Assembly: GCA_963693285.1 (NCBI GenBank)
Contig: OY848924.1
Location: forward strand, 8,046,400-8,110,399
Length of the DNA stretch: 64,000 nucleotides
Source of the DNA: Xestospongia muta
Lineage: Eukaryota; Porifera; Demospongiae; Haplosclerida; Petrosiidae
Reading direction: 5' to 3'
In this document: in pieces, positions 33,634-47,157 of the stretch
Numbering within the stretch: position 1 is the stretch's first letter
Layout: every line of letters starts with the position of its first letter
Program-made: the position numbers and the translations under genes
The notes under the pieces: model-generated
Seen by the model: the letters and a program-made list of their open reading frames with translations, nothing else
What the model was told of the DNA's origin: nothing
The model's database searches: none

Positions 33634-36600
33634 ATGGAGGACCTCATCAAAGGCATCAATTTGAGTGATATCAAAATAGCCAGGGGTGGTGATCGAGTTT
33701 ATAAAGAAGAATGTATCTACTCATTTGATACACCTGTAAGTATAGTATTGCACCTGCAGTTCTCATTAATAGTGGGTGTGGTTTCTAGGAGAGTCCTGAA
33801 GGATTGTATATAAGTCTACACAGTTTATATGGAATAGGAAGACAATGGTTGGATCTTCATTATCGTAAAACTGGGGAACGTCTCTATCTGCACATCAAAC
33901 GAACTGTAAAGCCAAAACCGATTAAGGTATATATTAATTAAAGTTGATTAATATAGGGTTCTCCTCATTGCTAGGATGCTCAAATGGAAGGAGAAGAACC
34001 TCCTGTTAAGAAACCTACTCGTTTAGCAATAGGTGTTGAAGGAGGCTTTTCAGGAGGAATTGAAAAGGTCTATATCATAATCATGTAATGATGGATGATG
34101 CATTCTGTCCATAATAAAAATGTCTGTATATCCTAATGTCAATGGATACCATTATAGGAGTTATTGGAAGTTGGAACCAATTTTTATGGCTTTTATTATG
34201 TGACTACTTTTGTTTGATGAATATAAGAGATTGAGGAGTAGACTGAGTCTAGTGATAGATTACTCTGAATTCTTTATAATAGAAATAAGTCATTAGTTTT
34301 GAGTACACATTGTAATAGCTATATACGTATAATATAATATATTCTAAGTTTTATTGAGAGATGAATAGACTTTGGCTAACCAGTAACTAGAACTAATAGG
34401 AATTAATGACATTGTCATAATCTACTGTAGCCAGATCATAGCTTTACTATAACATTGAAGTATACTGTTGTAAACATTGTGTTCAGTTGTTTGACCAGAC
34501 AAGATTACAATATATCTTAGTTTACAAACTAATATACCAAGTACATACTCAGTGATATTTTGGGTATTGGACTTGACATACTGGTACTAATATGTCATAG
34601 TGATATCATAGTGTATCATAGGTGGAGTATGATGAACAGTTCCAGTTGGTTGTATGCCCTAGATTAGCACAAATATCTTTACCTTGTCCGGATCTCCCAG
34701 CAAAAGTAAGACAGATGGGTGTGGTTTAGTTATTGACCACACCCACTGTTTTAGATTCAAGACAGCATTACGGCTATCATTTCTGCTGAGTCAGCTAGTA
34801 GACAGGACCAAGTTGCTGCTTGGGAGGAACCCCTGATTGTTACAAAGTAATTAATAATTAACATTAAATAACAATGCTCATTTTCTATAGACATGCAGAC
34901 AATCTTCAACAATTAAACAATGGTGTCAAAATCCCTCCAAGGTAAGAATGTGTCTAATGATATCAATGTACTAATAATGGTTAGTGGTTGGAAGTGTGAA
35001 CTCTGTGATCTCACTACAAACTTGTGGGTTAACTTGACTGATGGAAGCATATTATGTGGACGAAGATACTATGATGGTGTGTCCATTTAATACAATTTAT
35101 TAATCCATAAACTTATTTATGTATCCATTTCTAACTAGGTTCAGGTGGTAATAACCACGCTGTTGATCATTATGATAAGACCAAGTATCCATTGGCTGTT
35201 AAGTTAGGTACTATAACACCAGGAGGTGCTGATGTCTACTCATATGATGAAGACTCTATGGTATTAGATCCGAAGTTAGCAGAACATCTTGCTCACTTTG
35301 GTATTAACATGATGGCTATGTCCAAGGTATAAATGGACAGATAGACAGGTGGATGGACAGGTAGATGGATGGATAGATTAATGGGTGGAGTCAAGTTATT
35401 AACAGTTCATAATTTTTCATTAGACTGATAAAACAATGACAGAATTACAAATTGATGCTAACATGAAAATTGGGGAGTGGTCTGTGATCCAAGAATCTGG
35501 TCATGAACTTAAACTGGTTTATGGAGCTGGTTATACTGGTTTACAAAACATGGGCAATACATGTTATATGAACTCTGTTATGCAAGTATTGTTTACTTTA
35601 CCAGAATTTAAATCAAGGTGTTAAAAACAATGATACTTCTTTGCTATCTCTCTCTCTCTAACACACACACACACATGCAGATATTATGAGAGAGCTGTCA
35701 ACGTGTTTCAAAGTGTTCGTAATGATCCTACTAAAGATTTCAATACTCAAATGTAAGACTTTGCTATAGTGTTGCTATGACAGTTGTTGCTATGACAATT
35801 ATATGATGTAGGTGTAAATTAGCAATGGGGTTGTTATCTGGGACATATTCTCAACCTCCTCCTGTTAAAGATACCTCTAGTGCCGAGGGTGATACAACAC
35901 TTCAAAAAGAACAAGATGGTATCCGACCTGCCATGTTTAAAACTTTGATTGGAATAGGTCATCGAGAGTTTAGTTCTAACCGACAACAGGTCCGTCTGGT
36001 TTGTTGAGTTCATTTTACTTGTTTCACTTTTAATACTAGGATGTGCAAGAATTCTTGCTATATCTTATGTCTACCATTGATAGAACTGAGGTAAGTATAA
36101 ATGTATAGTGTATGAAAGTTAGCTCTCTTTATAGCATGTTAACTTTGGAACTAGTAATGTGGTCAATTGCTTCCGATATCAGGTACTTGTTTGTATGTGT
36201 TACATTCACTCTAATAGTGTAATAGGTGGAGGAGAGAATCCAATGTACAGTCTCAGGGAAAGTACGCTACTCTGTAAAACCAGAGTTACTAATGGCATTA
36301 CCTGTTCCCATGGCGATGGCTACTAATCATGGTAACCATGGATACTCTCGTGCAGTAGTGTATAAGTATCATTATCATATTAGATCAAGTAGTTGCTTGG
36401 CAACAGAAAAAAGCACAATTATTAGCTGAGAAGAAGAAAATGTAAGTATTTACTGTTGTATAGGATAATTGTGTTGCTATAGTAACCCTGAGGAGATTGT
36501 CCGAGCTAAGGTTCCATTCAAAGCTTGTCTGGCAGAGTTTTCAGCTCCTGCTAATATAACTGATTTCTTTTCTACTGCTTTACAAACTAAATCTCCGGCT

Positions 36601-37727
36601 ACAAAGTGACCACACCCACAAAATTGGATTATTGTTTTCTTCAAATTTATAGGACATCTCGTTTTAAGACGTTTCCTGATTATTTAGTACTTCAATTATC
36701 CAAATTTGCTTTTGATCACAACTGGATTCCAATTAAATATGGTAAGATATATATTAGTAGGTGTGGTCATAATTAAACCCCACCCATTAGATGTTGAAGT
36801 TGACGTACCAGAAATACTAGATTTGTCAAGCTTACGAGCTCAGGGGTTGCAATCAGGAGAGGAAGAGCTGCCTGAAATGAATGATACCCCTCAGGAGCAA
36901 AGTAAAGAGGACCATATTGACATCAACAGATTAATATATAGTTATTAGCTATAGAAATTGATGAAGACACTATAGCACTGTTAGTTGGTATGGGATTTGA
37001 TATTGAAGGATGTAAAAAGGCTGTCTACAATACTAACAACCAAGGTCAGTCTGATAACTTCCTAATGTCTTCTAAATTTATCTATAGGTGCTGAAGCTGC
37101 AATGAACTGGATATTAGAGCATATGGGTGACCCTGGTAATTAATATTAATAATTATATTAATAAAGACCACATCTTATTTTTCTTGTAGACTTCAGCACT
37201 CCTTTTATTCCTCCCAATACAAAGCGTCCTACTATTACTACATCAGGTGTCAGTGAAGATGGTATAGCTACAATTATGACATTGGGGTTCTCTCGGGAAC
37301 AAGCTATTAAAGCACTCAAATCTACGGTAAATTAACTGGTTTAACTGGTTTATAAAACTGGTTTGCAGGATAATAATGTGGAGCGTGCAGCTGATTGGGT
37401 TTTTAGTCACATGGATGAACTACAAGAAATGGACGGAGCTGATAATGACCAAAAAGATGATGAACAGTTCAGAGATGGACAAGGAAGTATGCATCCATTT
37501 TCTTTCTATTTGTCCATTTTAGTGATTACTATCTATCCATTCTTATAGAGTATCGTTTATTTGCATTTATTAGTCATATGGGTACATCTGCTATGACTGG
37601 TCATTATGTGTGTCATATTTGGAAAGAAGGTCGCTGGATTATATTCAATGATAACAAAGTAGCAGAATCAGTAGCCCCACCCAAAGATCTAGCCTATCTC
37701 TATTTTTACAAAAGAGACAAGGAGTGA
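33634..37727 (+). CDS. USP5: USP5 (isopeptidase T), ubiquitin-specific protease
   Basis: USP5 takes apart free polyubiquitin chains. The start is [20 protein letters not shown]. Motifs in order: variant ZnF ([40 protein letters not shown]); ZnF-UBP ([40 protein letters not shown]); [20 protein letters not shown]; Cys box ([19 protein letters not shown]); [23 protein letters not shown]1 ([20 protein letters not shown]); UBA2 ([20 protein letters not shown]); and the His box ([19 protein letters not shown]). It ends [16 protein letters not shown]. About 20 exons. One intron (about 34069-34620) is unusually long for this window and holds no feature I recognise. Confidence 0.96.
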
Positions 37728-37832
37728 GAGACAAACATAAAATGTCAACATAATTCTAAAAACTAAATATGTGTATTGTTATATGTTACTATAATAGTTA
37801 GTTTTACTAAAAGAGAACACACAGACAGGTTC

Positions 37833-40380
37833 CTATTCCCAAGGACTCATGTCTGTGTCTATAGCTACACAATTATAAGCAGCATAGCGTAGTTTTTGTG
37901 CAGCCTGTTCCACTGTAGTATACGCTGGTAGATACAAAGCATTGGAACATGTTGCTGACGTGGGGAGAGAGGTAGGTCCAGTGTCTGACGAGTCAATATA
38001 GATAGTCACGGGGAGTCGTCTTCGTCCTGTGATGAAACGAATAAAACGAGATCTCTCTTCATTGGTAAAGGTTTCTAGTGCTTGCCACATTATGCCAACA
38101 TTAGGGGAAGTCTCCGATAAATCACTATCATATTTAGCAGACTTTTTGAGTGCCTCAATTGATATTTCTGGACTGCCACATACCTTCTTTTCCAATTCCT
38201 GCCAAGTCAGCAAAGCTAAAACTTGTGGAGGTACTACTTGGGCCAGCCCCTCCTTTATTGCAGCAATTTGAGCTTCACCCTCTTTCATGCGAATCTGTTT
38301 GACTAACTGGCAATATTCAAGTCGATCTTCATACGTGACATAGCGATCATCTCCTCCTGGTACAAGATTAACAGTTATGCCATTACTTAAAACTGTTGTA
38401 AAATTTAATGCTCCAGCAAATGTTGTATTAAAAAGCTCCTTCTCCATAGTTTCTATGGAGTCAATAAGCTTGACCTCAGCAGAGTCAACTGACACGAAAT
38501 CCCTCGTCCAAGTTACTGGTTCTCCTACCAGTTGTTTCCATAGAAACTGCGGCAGAGAGAGAACCAATGTCTCCTGACTGCGAAATGAAGCACCCATTAA
38601 TTGCCCTACAAAATAATATTTGGAGAACTGATCACAAGAAGGGTTAGGTGTGTAAGCATCTCGATAGACATTGGAAGAGTCCTGGCTTTGATTAGGACTT
38701 CTGATAAACAACGGCAAAGGAACATCAACATCTGCAGCTGGAGGGCAAAGTTCCTCAGCTACATCGGATATTGAGTCCCGAAACCCCCCTCCTTGATCTA
38801 TGACCCCTTCTTGTAAAAATTTACACTCCCACCACTGTGTCCAATTTCCTGCCCAACGGAATGTATACCATGAGGGTTTTGTGTTCTTCTTTAGTTCAGC
38901 CAACAGCTGGTTAAAGACGGTTTTGCGTTGTTCTGGGTCAATACTGGGGTCCTCTCTATGCTGTTTGGCAGCTATCCTGTTAATATAGACAACAGGTAAA
39001 TCAGAAGGTGGACTATCTGATGTTTTTTGGAGCATCTGCTCAATCAGAGAGTTTCTTGAAACACACAAAGGCCACAGCTGTCTCATTGATGTAACAGCTC
39101 CTAGTCCTCCTATAGAATACTTCCACTGAGGCAATAAGTAAGGCAAGTCTTTGTCGATTAGTGTTGCTACACGTTTTAGAACCAAAGAGCGATAAAAAAG
39201 TTGGTCTGCTGAGAACGACTCGAGTTTGGGCCAACGTGAAGTAGTCTCAGGAGTAAATATATCTTCTCTTATATTCTCACTCTCTAAGACAACTGCTTCT
39301 GATGTTTGTCCAACAAGTTTAATACCATGTACTCTGGTATCAATACCTCCTTGATAACATGCTTTAATATACACCTCAATAATAGGATAGTGAGACGTAA
39401 GCGGAAAAGGAAACAGGTCAAGTTCCCTTTTCTCGTAATCTGATGATGAAAAGGAACGCTGTGAGATAATACTCAAGTTGTTTTGAGGTCCTGCTTTGAC
39501 CACAATGCGACGAGGGATGTAGCTACTATCATCTGGATCAACGAGGAGGGCAAATTTTTGTATAATGATACCTGGCTTGATATGGAACCTCAGCCAATGA
39601 CTCCCTTGATCTCCATCTGATTCCCAACAAGAATCAGGATCAGAATCAGTCAAGTGTACAATTTCTGACTATAAAATAAACAGAAATAATAAATAAATAT
39701 AATATTATTATATTATTGCTTACATCAGCACTTGAAGCTTCTATTCGTGTCAAATACTCATTACCTCGAGCAGTACCATCTGATGATAATGAATTGGAAC
39801 ACTGCTCAACTAAGAAACGAGCTAGTTCCTCATCGGCTTCCATCGACCATCCAGGAAGAGGTTGTTGAAGTTTTTGAACGTCCTCAGCGTGACTGAGACC
39901 AGATAATGCACTACGTGAGATTTGGAGAGAACAGATTTGCTCTACAGCCTCCATCCAGTTGAGTAGCTCTTTGTCATCACTTTTAATAATTTTGAACTTT
40001 GCCTGTAAGAGAAAAAAAGACATACTTTTGATTGTTAACAGTTAAGTACTAACCTTAATTGTTTTCTCTGAGGGTTGGACAAGGATCCAAGTATTTTCAT
40101 GAGGTGATATCATTTGAAACCATCCTCCATCTTTGTTAAAGTGAGATCTACCTTTCACTTCCAGTTGATGTGTCTTGGCAGCTCCTAGCTTATTCAAGAC
40201 AGTACTTGTAAGATCCGGTTTCTCGTACAATTCTACGATCTCCTCAGGTTTACATTCCAGGTTCAATCGAAGTGGAATATAGCAAAGAGGCTCAGGAAGA
40301 GGCTCTTCTTTCTGCATAGCCTCTACAGCTTGAACTAAACACCGAATACGACCAAGACGAATCCTTGCTGGATCCGCCAT
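37833..40380 (-). CDS. HECTD3: HECTD3, HECT-type E3 ubiquitin ligase
   Basis: HECTD3 is a cytosolic ubiquitin ligase. Three exons: 40380 to about 40075, about 40003 to 39724 and 39669-37833. The first starts MADPARIRLGRIRCLVQAVE. The large exon starts with a DOC/APC10-like domain (DSDPDSCWESDGDQGSHWLR, IEVYIKACYQGGIDTRVHG). The HECT domain has FIRSPNQSQDSSNVYRDAY, KYYFVGQLMGASFRSQETLV, VNLVPGGDDRYVTYEDRLEY and RFIRFITGRRRLP. The C-lobe reads SLPTSATCSNALYLPAYTT, with the catalytic cysteine in ATCSN. The very large last exon is unlike its neighbours. The start is 52 bp from the ELYS start on the other strand. Confidence 0.94.
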
Positions 40381-40432
40381 CTTGAAACCTGTTTAATAAG
40401 ACCACGCCCAGCACGTGTAAAGGGATGCAGCT

Positions 40433-43400
40433 ATGGATGTAGAGAGGAGGTTACTTCCTAAGAGTTCATCCATTTTCCATCCTTTTTCTCCGGACCAACC
40501 ATCTATTGATAAAGGGGGCTATTCCAAAGATGGAAAAGTACTGTGGTCATGGAATTGCGAAGTGGGTATCTCCCTATATAGTGTACCGGAGCTCACCCTC
40601 CTAGGATGGGTCCCAACTGGTGGGCATCAATTAGAAACACATGGCCAGTTGACTTATGGAAGTGCCAACCTACTGATGTTGGTTTTAAATGATCAAACGC
40701 AGTCTCTTCTAATTGTTGTTTCCATGGTAACCACTCAGCTAGTACGAGTAGTAAAATTACCATATCATGTGACATCAATATCGGGTGTTAGTCACATGAC
40801 CTTTCCTGGATTATTTATTCAGTCTTCATTGAGTCTATTCAGTGGTATTGTAGTCTGTGGATGTCGTAATGGGCGGGTCATTTTAATTGATCTAGCCCTT
40901 GATCACTCCCGTTCTTGGCCAAGGCCTAACCTGTCATACCCTCGTCGTTGTCATGTGTTACCTTATACCACAGACTCTATTCCAGTACATAGAAATCAAT
41001 CCATTGAAGAGGGAATCCATCTGACACTAGATCTAAATTGTAAGATATAATTTTATGATGTTGTCCTTATGTCATACCCTTTAGCAAAATACATTCAAAG
41101 AAACAAAGTTTTCCAGTATGGTGACCCAGACAATAAATTAATTGGATCATTTGAAGGAGGTACAGACCCTTTTAATAAACCTTAATTAACTTGTATATAA
41201 TTATGTATAGTTTTAGTGACATCGTTGTATCATGTTCCACAATTATGTGGTATGTTGGTCGGTTATAGTTTTGGAGGATTTCAGTTGTATAATTTAACTG
41301 ATTCTAATCTCATCTTTTCAAGTCCTGTTCTCTTACGACGATTGGAACCACCTGTTACTCATTTTACATTTCAGGAACCAGAGAATGACCCACGGTCATT
41401 TGTCTACATATGGGTCACTAGAAATGGTCCTCCTGCTCAAGCCATGTCAGTTTTATCTCATACATGATCATCTATATAACTATATATACATTAGGTTTGG
41501 GTCGTCTCCTTCAATAACCCTTTATCAATTAGCTTTTAAAAAGAAAATTGATAATCAAGGAGCTATTTATTATCAGGTAAACAATCTTTTTATTTATGAT
41601 AATGATAAGCTCCACCCCCTCTACTAGGAATTAGAAGGTTGTTTGAGACGTTTTGAGTACATATTATGGCCATGGCACCAAACCAGTGCTGTAATGTTAA
41701 CTTGCTATACTGTAGGTAGGTAAGAATTCATAATATTTCATGTTGTATCTTATGAATACTAGAACGATACATATTAGCTAGTGACGTTGATAGTTCTCTC
41801 GTAAAAACCACACCCACTGGTGAGTTCCAATAGAAATATTGTTATTATTATTATTTTTATATTTACACAGTACTTGATCGTACATTGGCTGTATTTATTT
41901 GCCGAGGGTTAGCTAATGAGTCTGGACGTGGTATAATGGCTATCTTTGATCTTAATTGTTGGTATCATTGTCAAATGCCACTTCATCCATGTTGGAGTCC
42001 AGCTGATAAGCCAGGGTATGACACATTACATATTATCATCTCGTTGATTGTACTTGTTTCATTTAGACGCCAGAACTGTCCATTTTTATCAGTGTATGAG
42101 TTGTCAGGTGATGAGGGGTGTGTCTTGGTTAGTATAATGGCTATTATTACATACTTAATAATTATTAATTAATTACAGGGTGCATACACGTATTCCTTTG
42201 CTCCTTTTTCCTCTCCTCCTCCCGTAATAGAGTCACATGTTTGGCCAGAAACATTAACAATACGTACGTTCATTATGTAATTATATTCATAGCTTGCCCC
42301 ACCCACTAATCTAGGACTTAATTTATTAACTACTGCCGGTATATCAGAGTGTGTTTATCAAGGAGTTCAGAGTCAGGTGAGTGTTATAATATGTTGCTAT
42401 GGCAACCATATTTTCATTAGGTTATCAGTGATTTGATGACATATCAGACAGACATTATGATAAACCCTGAACATTTCATATCTCTTTGTCGTCAAGTTGA
42501 CTTGCTACAATCCTCAGAGACAACTAGTACACTAACTAGAGAAGACCAACAACATCTCCTTTTATCAGTGTGTCTACATTATAGTCTAAAATCACTTCTT
42601 GCCGATATCACAAAATCAAGTCTGACTCCTGGATATCATTTGAGTCCAGTTTGTATTTACTTGTGGATAAAGAAAGTTCTAGAAGAATTGGTAGTAGAAA
42701 AGAGTAGAATAAGTGAGTGTGTCTTTAGTGAGTGTGACAGGTGTTAGGTGTGATTTTTTCTAGTTAATCAATTGGTAGGTCGCTCTATTTCTGTGGACAA
42801 AAATATTGTGACTCGATCGGGACAAATTGTACAATATCTCTCAGTGTTATCACATCTGATCTCTCTTCTCACTGTAACCTCATCATTGGATAGTGAAGAA
42901 CTCCAAACTCATTATAATACTGCTGAAATTCACAAAGAAGTAAGGTGTCCATTTTATCATCAATATGTCCATTTGATTTTTATGTGTCCATTTGATTTTT
43001 ATATGTCCATTTGGTCATCTACATTGTATATGTCTTTTTTAAACAGGTTTTACAAGTTGTACATTGGTGTATGTTGACCAACCTGCTACCTCATTCTTTA
43101 GGTAAATAAGATATCTCTTAATAGCCTTGAATTAAACCACACCCACATTTAATAGACACGGATAGTTTACCATCTGATGAAGAAACATTTGTATTTCCAG
43201 TAGCTGGTCTAACTAGTCGATATGACATGTTGGAACAACAGAGATTAAAGTATGAGTTAGTCTATGTGTGTTAAAAGGAATACGTTTATTTCTTTAGTAA
43301 TGGTTTGGCTATTGATCTGCTTATTAAAGACCTTCCCTTTACTGAGGATGTCCCTTTTAATTATCCTCCTAATGATATTAAAGTATGTGTAATAATAATG

Positions 43401-46400
43401 TCATAATGATGTCATAATAATGTCATAATAATGTCATAATGATGTCATAATGATGTGTCATACTTTATGTATCTTTTATCTTCAGTGTATTATGTGTGCT
43501 AGAGCATACCCCACAACTTTATCACAACAGTGTCTGGTTAGAATGGATGGATGGATGGATGAATGGATGGATGGATGGATCAATGGATCAATGGATCAAT
43601 GGATCAATGGATCAATGGATGGATGGATGGATAAATGGATGGATCGATGGATCAATGGATGGATGGATGGATAAACTTTTTCTTTTGTAGATTTTATATA
43701 TATTATACGACATAGCCACACCCCCTGGAAATCCTCATCTTGCTAAAAGTTATGCTGTTCATTTTGAGTTAATGGATGTACTGAATTTAGCATGGACAAT
43801 ATGGACTATAGATCATGCCACACCTGATTTAGACCAGGCAAAGGTAAATGGACACATGAAATGAAAATGGATAAATACTTTTTAAATTAGGAATTAAAGT
43901 CACTTTTCCCAAAAATCTATGAACTTGCCATACAACGTCTAATTAGAGAAAGTAAAACCACACCCACCAATAGCCACTCCCACTAATTTCTTTATAGATA
44001 ATTCATGTGATGCAATAAACTCTTTGTCTGTGGGTGTGGCTCACTGTACGCAACTCCATATTCAAGCACTAATAGCAGCTGGACACATAGGAAAAGCATT
44101 TCATGCATTGGTCAGTATATAATGGGTGTGTCAGTGGGTGGAGTCACATTACTATAGGAAGACTGCGAAGGCACTGAGGATTACTTGATGTTACTAGAAC
44201 TATTTGTCAAGCAATGTTTAACATGTAAGTGTGTTATAGCAAGTGATGTTTATTGTATATTGTGATAGCTCCATACTGTGATCAAATGATACGACTCCAA
44301 CTTAACCGAGAACAGTTGGTATGTGTTGTTAAGGGGTGTGGTTATGTTGCTATGTGGTCTTATTATAGGAAGAAATGTGTAGAGTTTTGACACGACATGG
44401 TGGAGAGAGAGCAATCCATCTTTCTCTTACCTTACTTCTGCAACATCGCTGTTATGTGGAAGCCATTGCTTTAGCTCAAGAACATGAGAGAGAAGGTGGT
44501 ATTTTAGGTTTATGCCTCTCTAGAGGTTCAGCTCTCTTGCCTCCATCAAAGCAAGGCATGTGTTCAATGGATTTACTAAAGAAACTCCAGGAGACCCACC
44601 ATGTTCCAAGTATGATGTCATTATGATGTCATTGTGTTTGTTACTATATTTATAGTTGATGTACCTAAACCTTTGTCTACTGTGTTATCAAAGAAAGCAG
44701 ATTATAAATTCACAACTCAAGCAGAATTGATAGTAGAAATTACAAACAAAATATCTGAAGTGAGGTAAGCACTATATCATAAATGGAGGAGGAACTTCAC
44801 TAATTATTTAGAGATGTTCTCAGCGATCCTGTTACACCATTTAGACAACATACACCGTTAGTTTAAAATGTAACAATTATATCATCTCTTTTGATGTTTT
44901 TAGTAAGACCACTGTTCCTCGTTGTACACTGTCTTCTTTACCCTTTGTCTCGTCCCCTCAGTCAATATCTCGTCACACTCCACGCACCAAGTAAATTAAT
45001 TTTAACCTCTTCTTCACTGACTTTACTATAGGAGACTACCTACTATTGCACAAGTGTCGACAAAGTCGTCATCAAAAACTACTTCCAAAGGAAAAACAGA
45101 CATGGGACAATTTTTGGCACATATGCAAGGATTTCAAACAAGAATGGCTATTTTGAGGTGGGTGTGGTTGTTCAATTAATCATTAAGCTAAACCTTTTAT
45201 AGTACAATGACTCATAATGATGTCGACAGTGTTATTCAGACTCCAATCCTTTATAAACTAGGAGCTACTCCAGCTCCACCTACTTCAATTTTAAAACCCA
45301 AATTGTATCACAGTCAATTAAATGTTGACGAATCTCCTGCTGTGGGTTTTACTCCTGCAAACAGGAAAATCAGGTTTGACTGGTCATATTTAATAATTAT
45401 TGTCATATCATTTTATAGATTTGCTTTAGAAGATTCATTAGAAAAGTCTAAACAGAATACATCAATTATTGTAGCATCTACAACACCACTCCCACATTCT
45501 GATGAATCTGATTCGTATTATTCTCCAGGGGCATCCCCATTAGAAGACAGTTTAGAGTTGGGTGGAGTCAAGCCATCACATACTGATAAGGTGGTTGGTG
45601 AAATCAATCTGGACCACCTTGCGGCTGATGTTGTCATAACAACAGAGGAGATGGAAGAGGAGAGAGAGATGAGTGGTCAAGATGAAAAAGAAGATTCCTT
45701 TATAGCATCAGCAGAAGAAGAGGAACAATTAATACCCTCAACTCAACTCAGGTTAATATACGTTGTTTTATTTAATATTATCATTACCCTAATAGTTCTG
45801 TTGTTAAGAAATCTACTGACACAAAAGTTAGTTTAGCGAGAGAAAGTCTTCAATCATTTGTTGATTTAAGTCATAAAACTACTCCTGCAGTTCAGAAGAA
45901 GCGAGATTTCTTTTCACCTGTTATGAGTTTAGAGAGGCAACTAAAGAAGGCACCAAAGCAAACAACAAAAAGGTCATCAAACCAGTCTAATAAGACTGTC
46001 ATATCTCGGCACTCAAGTGTCATGGTGAATCTACCTCAAGAGCAATCAAACTATCAGTTTTCATCTCCTAATACTGTGGCTCAACCTCCTCAATCTAAAC
46101 CTCTTCAACCTGTGGAACCCTCATCTGAACCAATTCAACCCTTTGTATTTTCGCCTCCTCTTTTAAGGTCAGCCAGCAAGCAAAGAAAAGAAAAAGAATT
46201 CTCACGGACTGGAATCGAAGAAGATACTCCACCAAGGTCAGTGTCATTATGACATCATTGATATGTATTATATTTAGTAACAAATAATAATTGTACTATA
46301 TTTAGTAACAAATAATACTTGTACTATATTTAGTAACAAATAATAATTGTACTATATTTAGTAACAAATAATTGGAGGTCATTATGATTGTTTCTAAATT

Positions 46401-46509
46401 TAGGACCAGTTCATCAAAAATCACACCAACTCTTCATGAGAAGAGAGTTCGTTCAATCAAAGGACCTCAACGACGTAGTCAGCGTCTTTTAGGAGGAACT
46501 AAAAAATGA
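40433..46509 (+). CDS. AHCTF1: ELYS/AHCTF1, nuclear pore assembly protein
   Basis: ELYS binds chromatin and seeds nuclear pore assembly through the Nup107-160 complex. The start [20 protein letters not shown] leads to an N-terminal beta-propeller. It includes [36 protein letters not shown] and the telling [20 protein letters not shown], nearly identical to vertebrate ELYS. Then come [16 protein letters not shown] and a long alpha-helical ELYS-like domain ([60 protein letters not shown]). The C-terminus is low in complexity and Ser/Pro-rich with a basic end ([16 protein letters not shown]). About 30 exons. It is shorter than vertebrate ELYS, and I do not see a clear AT-hook. It ends 41 bp from the next gene. 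Confidence 0.9.
43543..43672. repeat. GGAT/ATGGATCA microsatellite in an ELYS intron
   Basis: Runs of ATGG and ATGGATCA fill most of the intron directly before the acceptor near 43690. Confidence 0.85.
46267..46372. repeat. 28-bp tandem repeat in the last ELYS intron
   Basis: TATATTTAGTAACAAATAAT plus AATTGTAC, about four copies. Each contains TTTAG, the last bases of a possible acceptor. Confidence 0.8.
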
Positions 46510-46550
46510 CAAAGCCCCTAAATTAATTAATATTAATTAAAGATACCTGC

Positions 46551-47123
46551 TTATGTTAATGATTGCTCAAATTCTTCAAGATAAGATTGTATGGCCATCT
46601 TTATAGATATATCCAGTTTGAATTTGATGGCAGCACTTTCAGCTAACTGTTCCCATGTTCCTGTCTAATTACCTATTAATTAATAGAGTCACAGACTCTA
46701 TTGGTTACCTTAGTAACATATTCTTTCCATATAACTCCAGGTTGGACTTCAATTTCAAAACGATAACAAAATGATCGAGCTCTCGGAGGTTGATAAACCT
46801 GTTTGTCTGGTCTCAATCTCTCTCTTCTTTTTTTCCTTCTTTCCTGTTTCTCGTGTACATACTACAAATAATAGTATTTAAATATATAGTGTCTGAATCC
46901 CAGCCACAGGTCTGGGTATGAGACTATGTCTGACCTGAGATTCTACACTCTGCCTCCTTTGTTCTAGCCATTCTTCTTGTTTCCGATGAAAGTCACCTCG
47001 AGCAGTCTGGTTTTTCTCTATGACTTTAAAGAAACCATGGCGCTTGTTTAAGCCAGGGAATTGTTCTTCCTGGTCGACAGCCATTAGTCGACAGTCATTA
47101 GGGTCCTGTTCTGCTTCGGCCAT
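46551..47123 (-). CDS. Unidentified conserved-looking protein
   Basis: Not recognised. Three exons give about 160 residues. The start ATG at 47123 reads MAEAEQDPNDCRLMAVDQEE, followed by FPGLNKRHGFFKVIEKNQT and a charged helix (DFHRKQEEWLEQRRQSVESQ, then HEKQERRKKRRERL). The next part, QPPRARSFCYRFEIEVQPGV, then WKEYVTKTGTWEQLAESAAI and SIKMAIQSYLEEFEQSLT, looks like a folded domain. Codon use and splice borders are like the neighbours, so I believe it is real. It shares a 34-bp spacer with MAD2L2 on the other strand and ends 41 bp from ELYS. Confidence 0.7.
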
Positions 47124-47157
47124 TTTTATGAAATTATTGGCCACACCTCTTTTTGAA

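Noticed and set aside
43450..43690. Frames rich in MDGWMD / WINGSMDQ
   Set aside because: Translation of a GGAT microsatellite in an ELYS intron.
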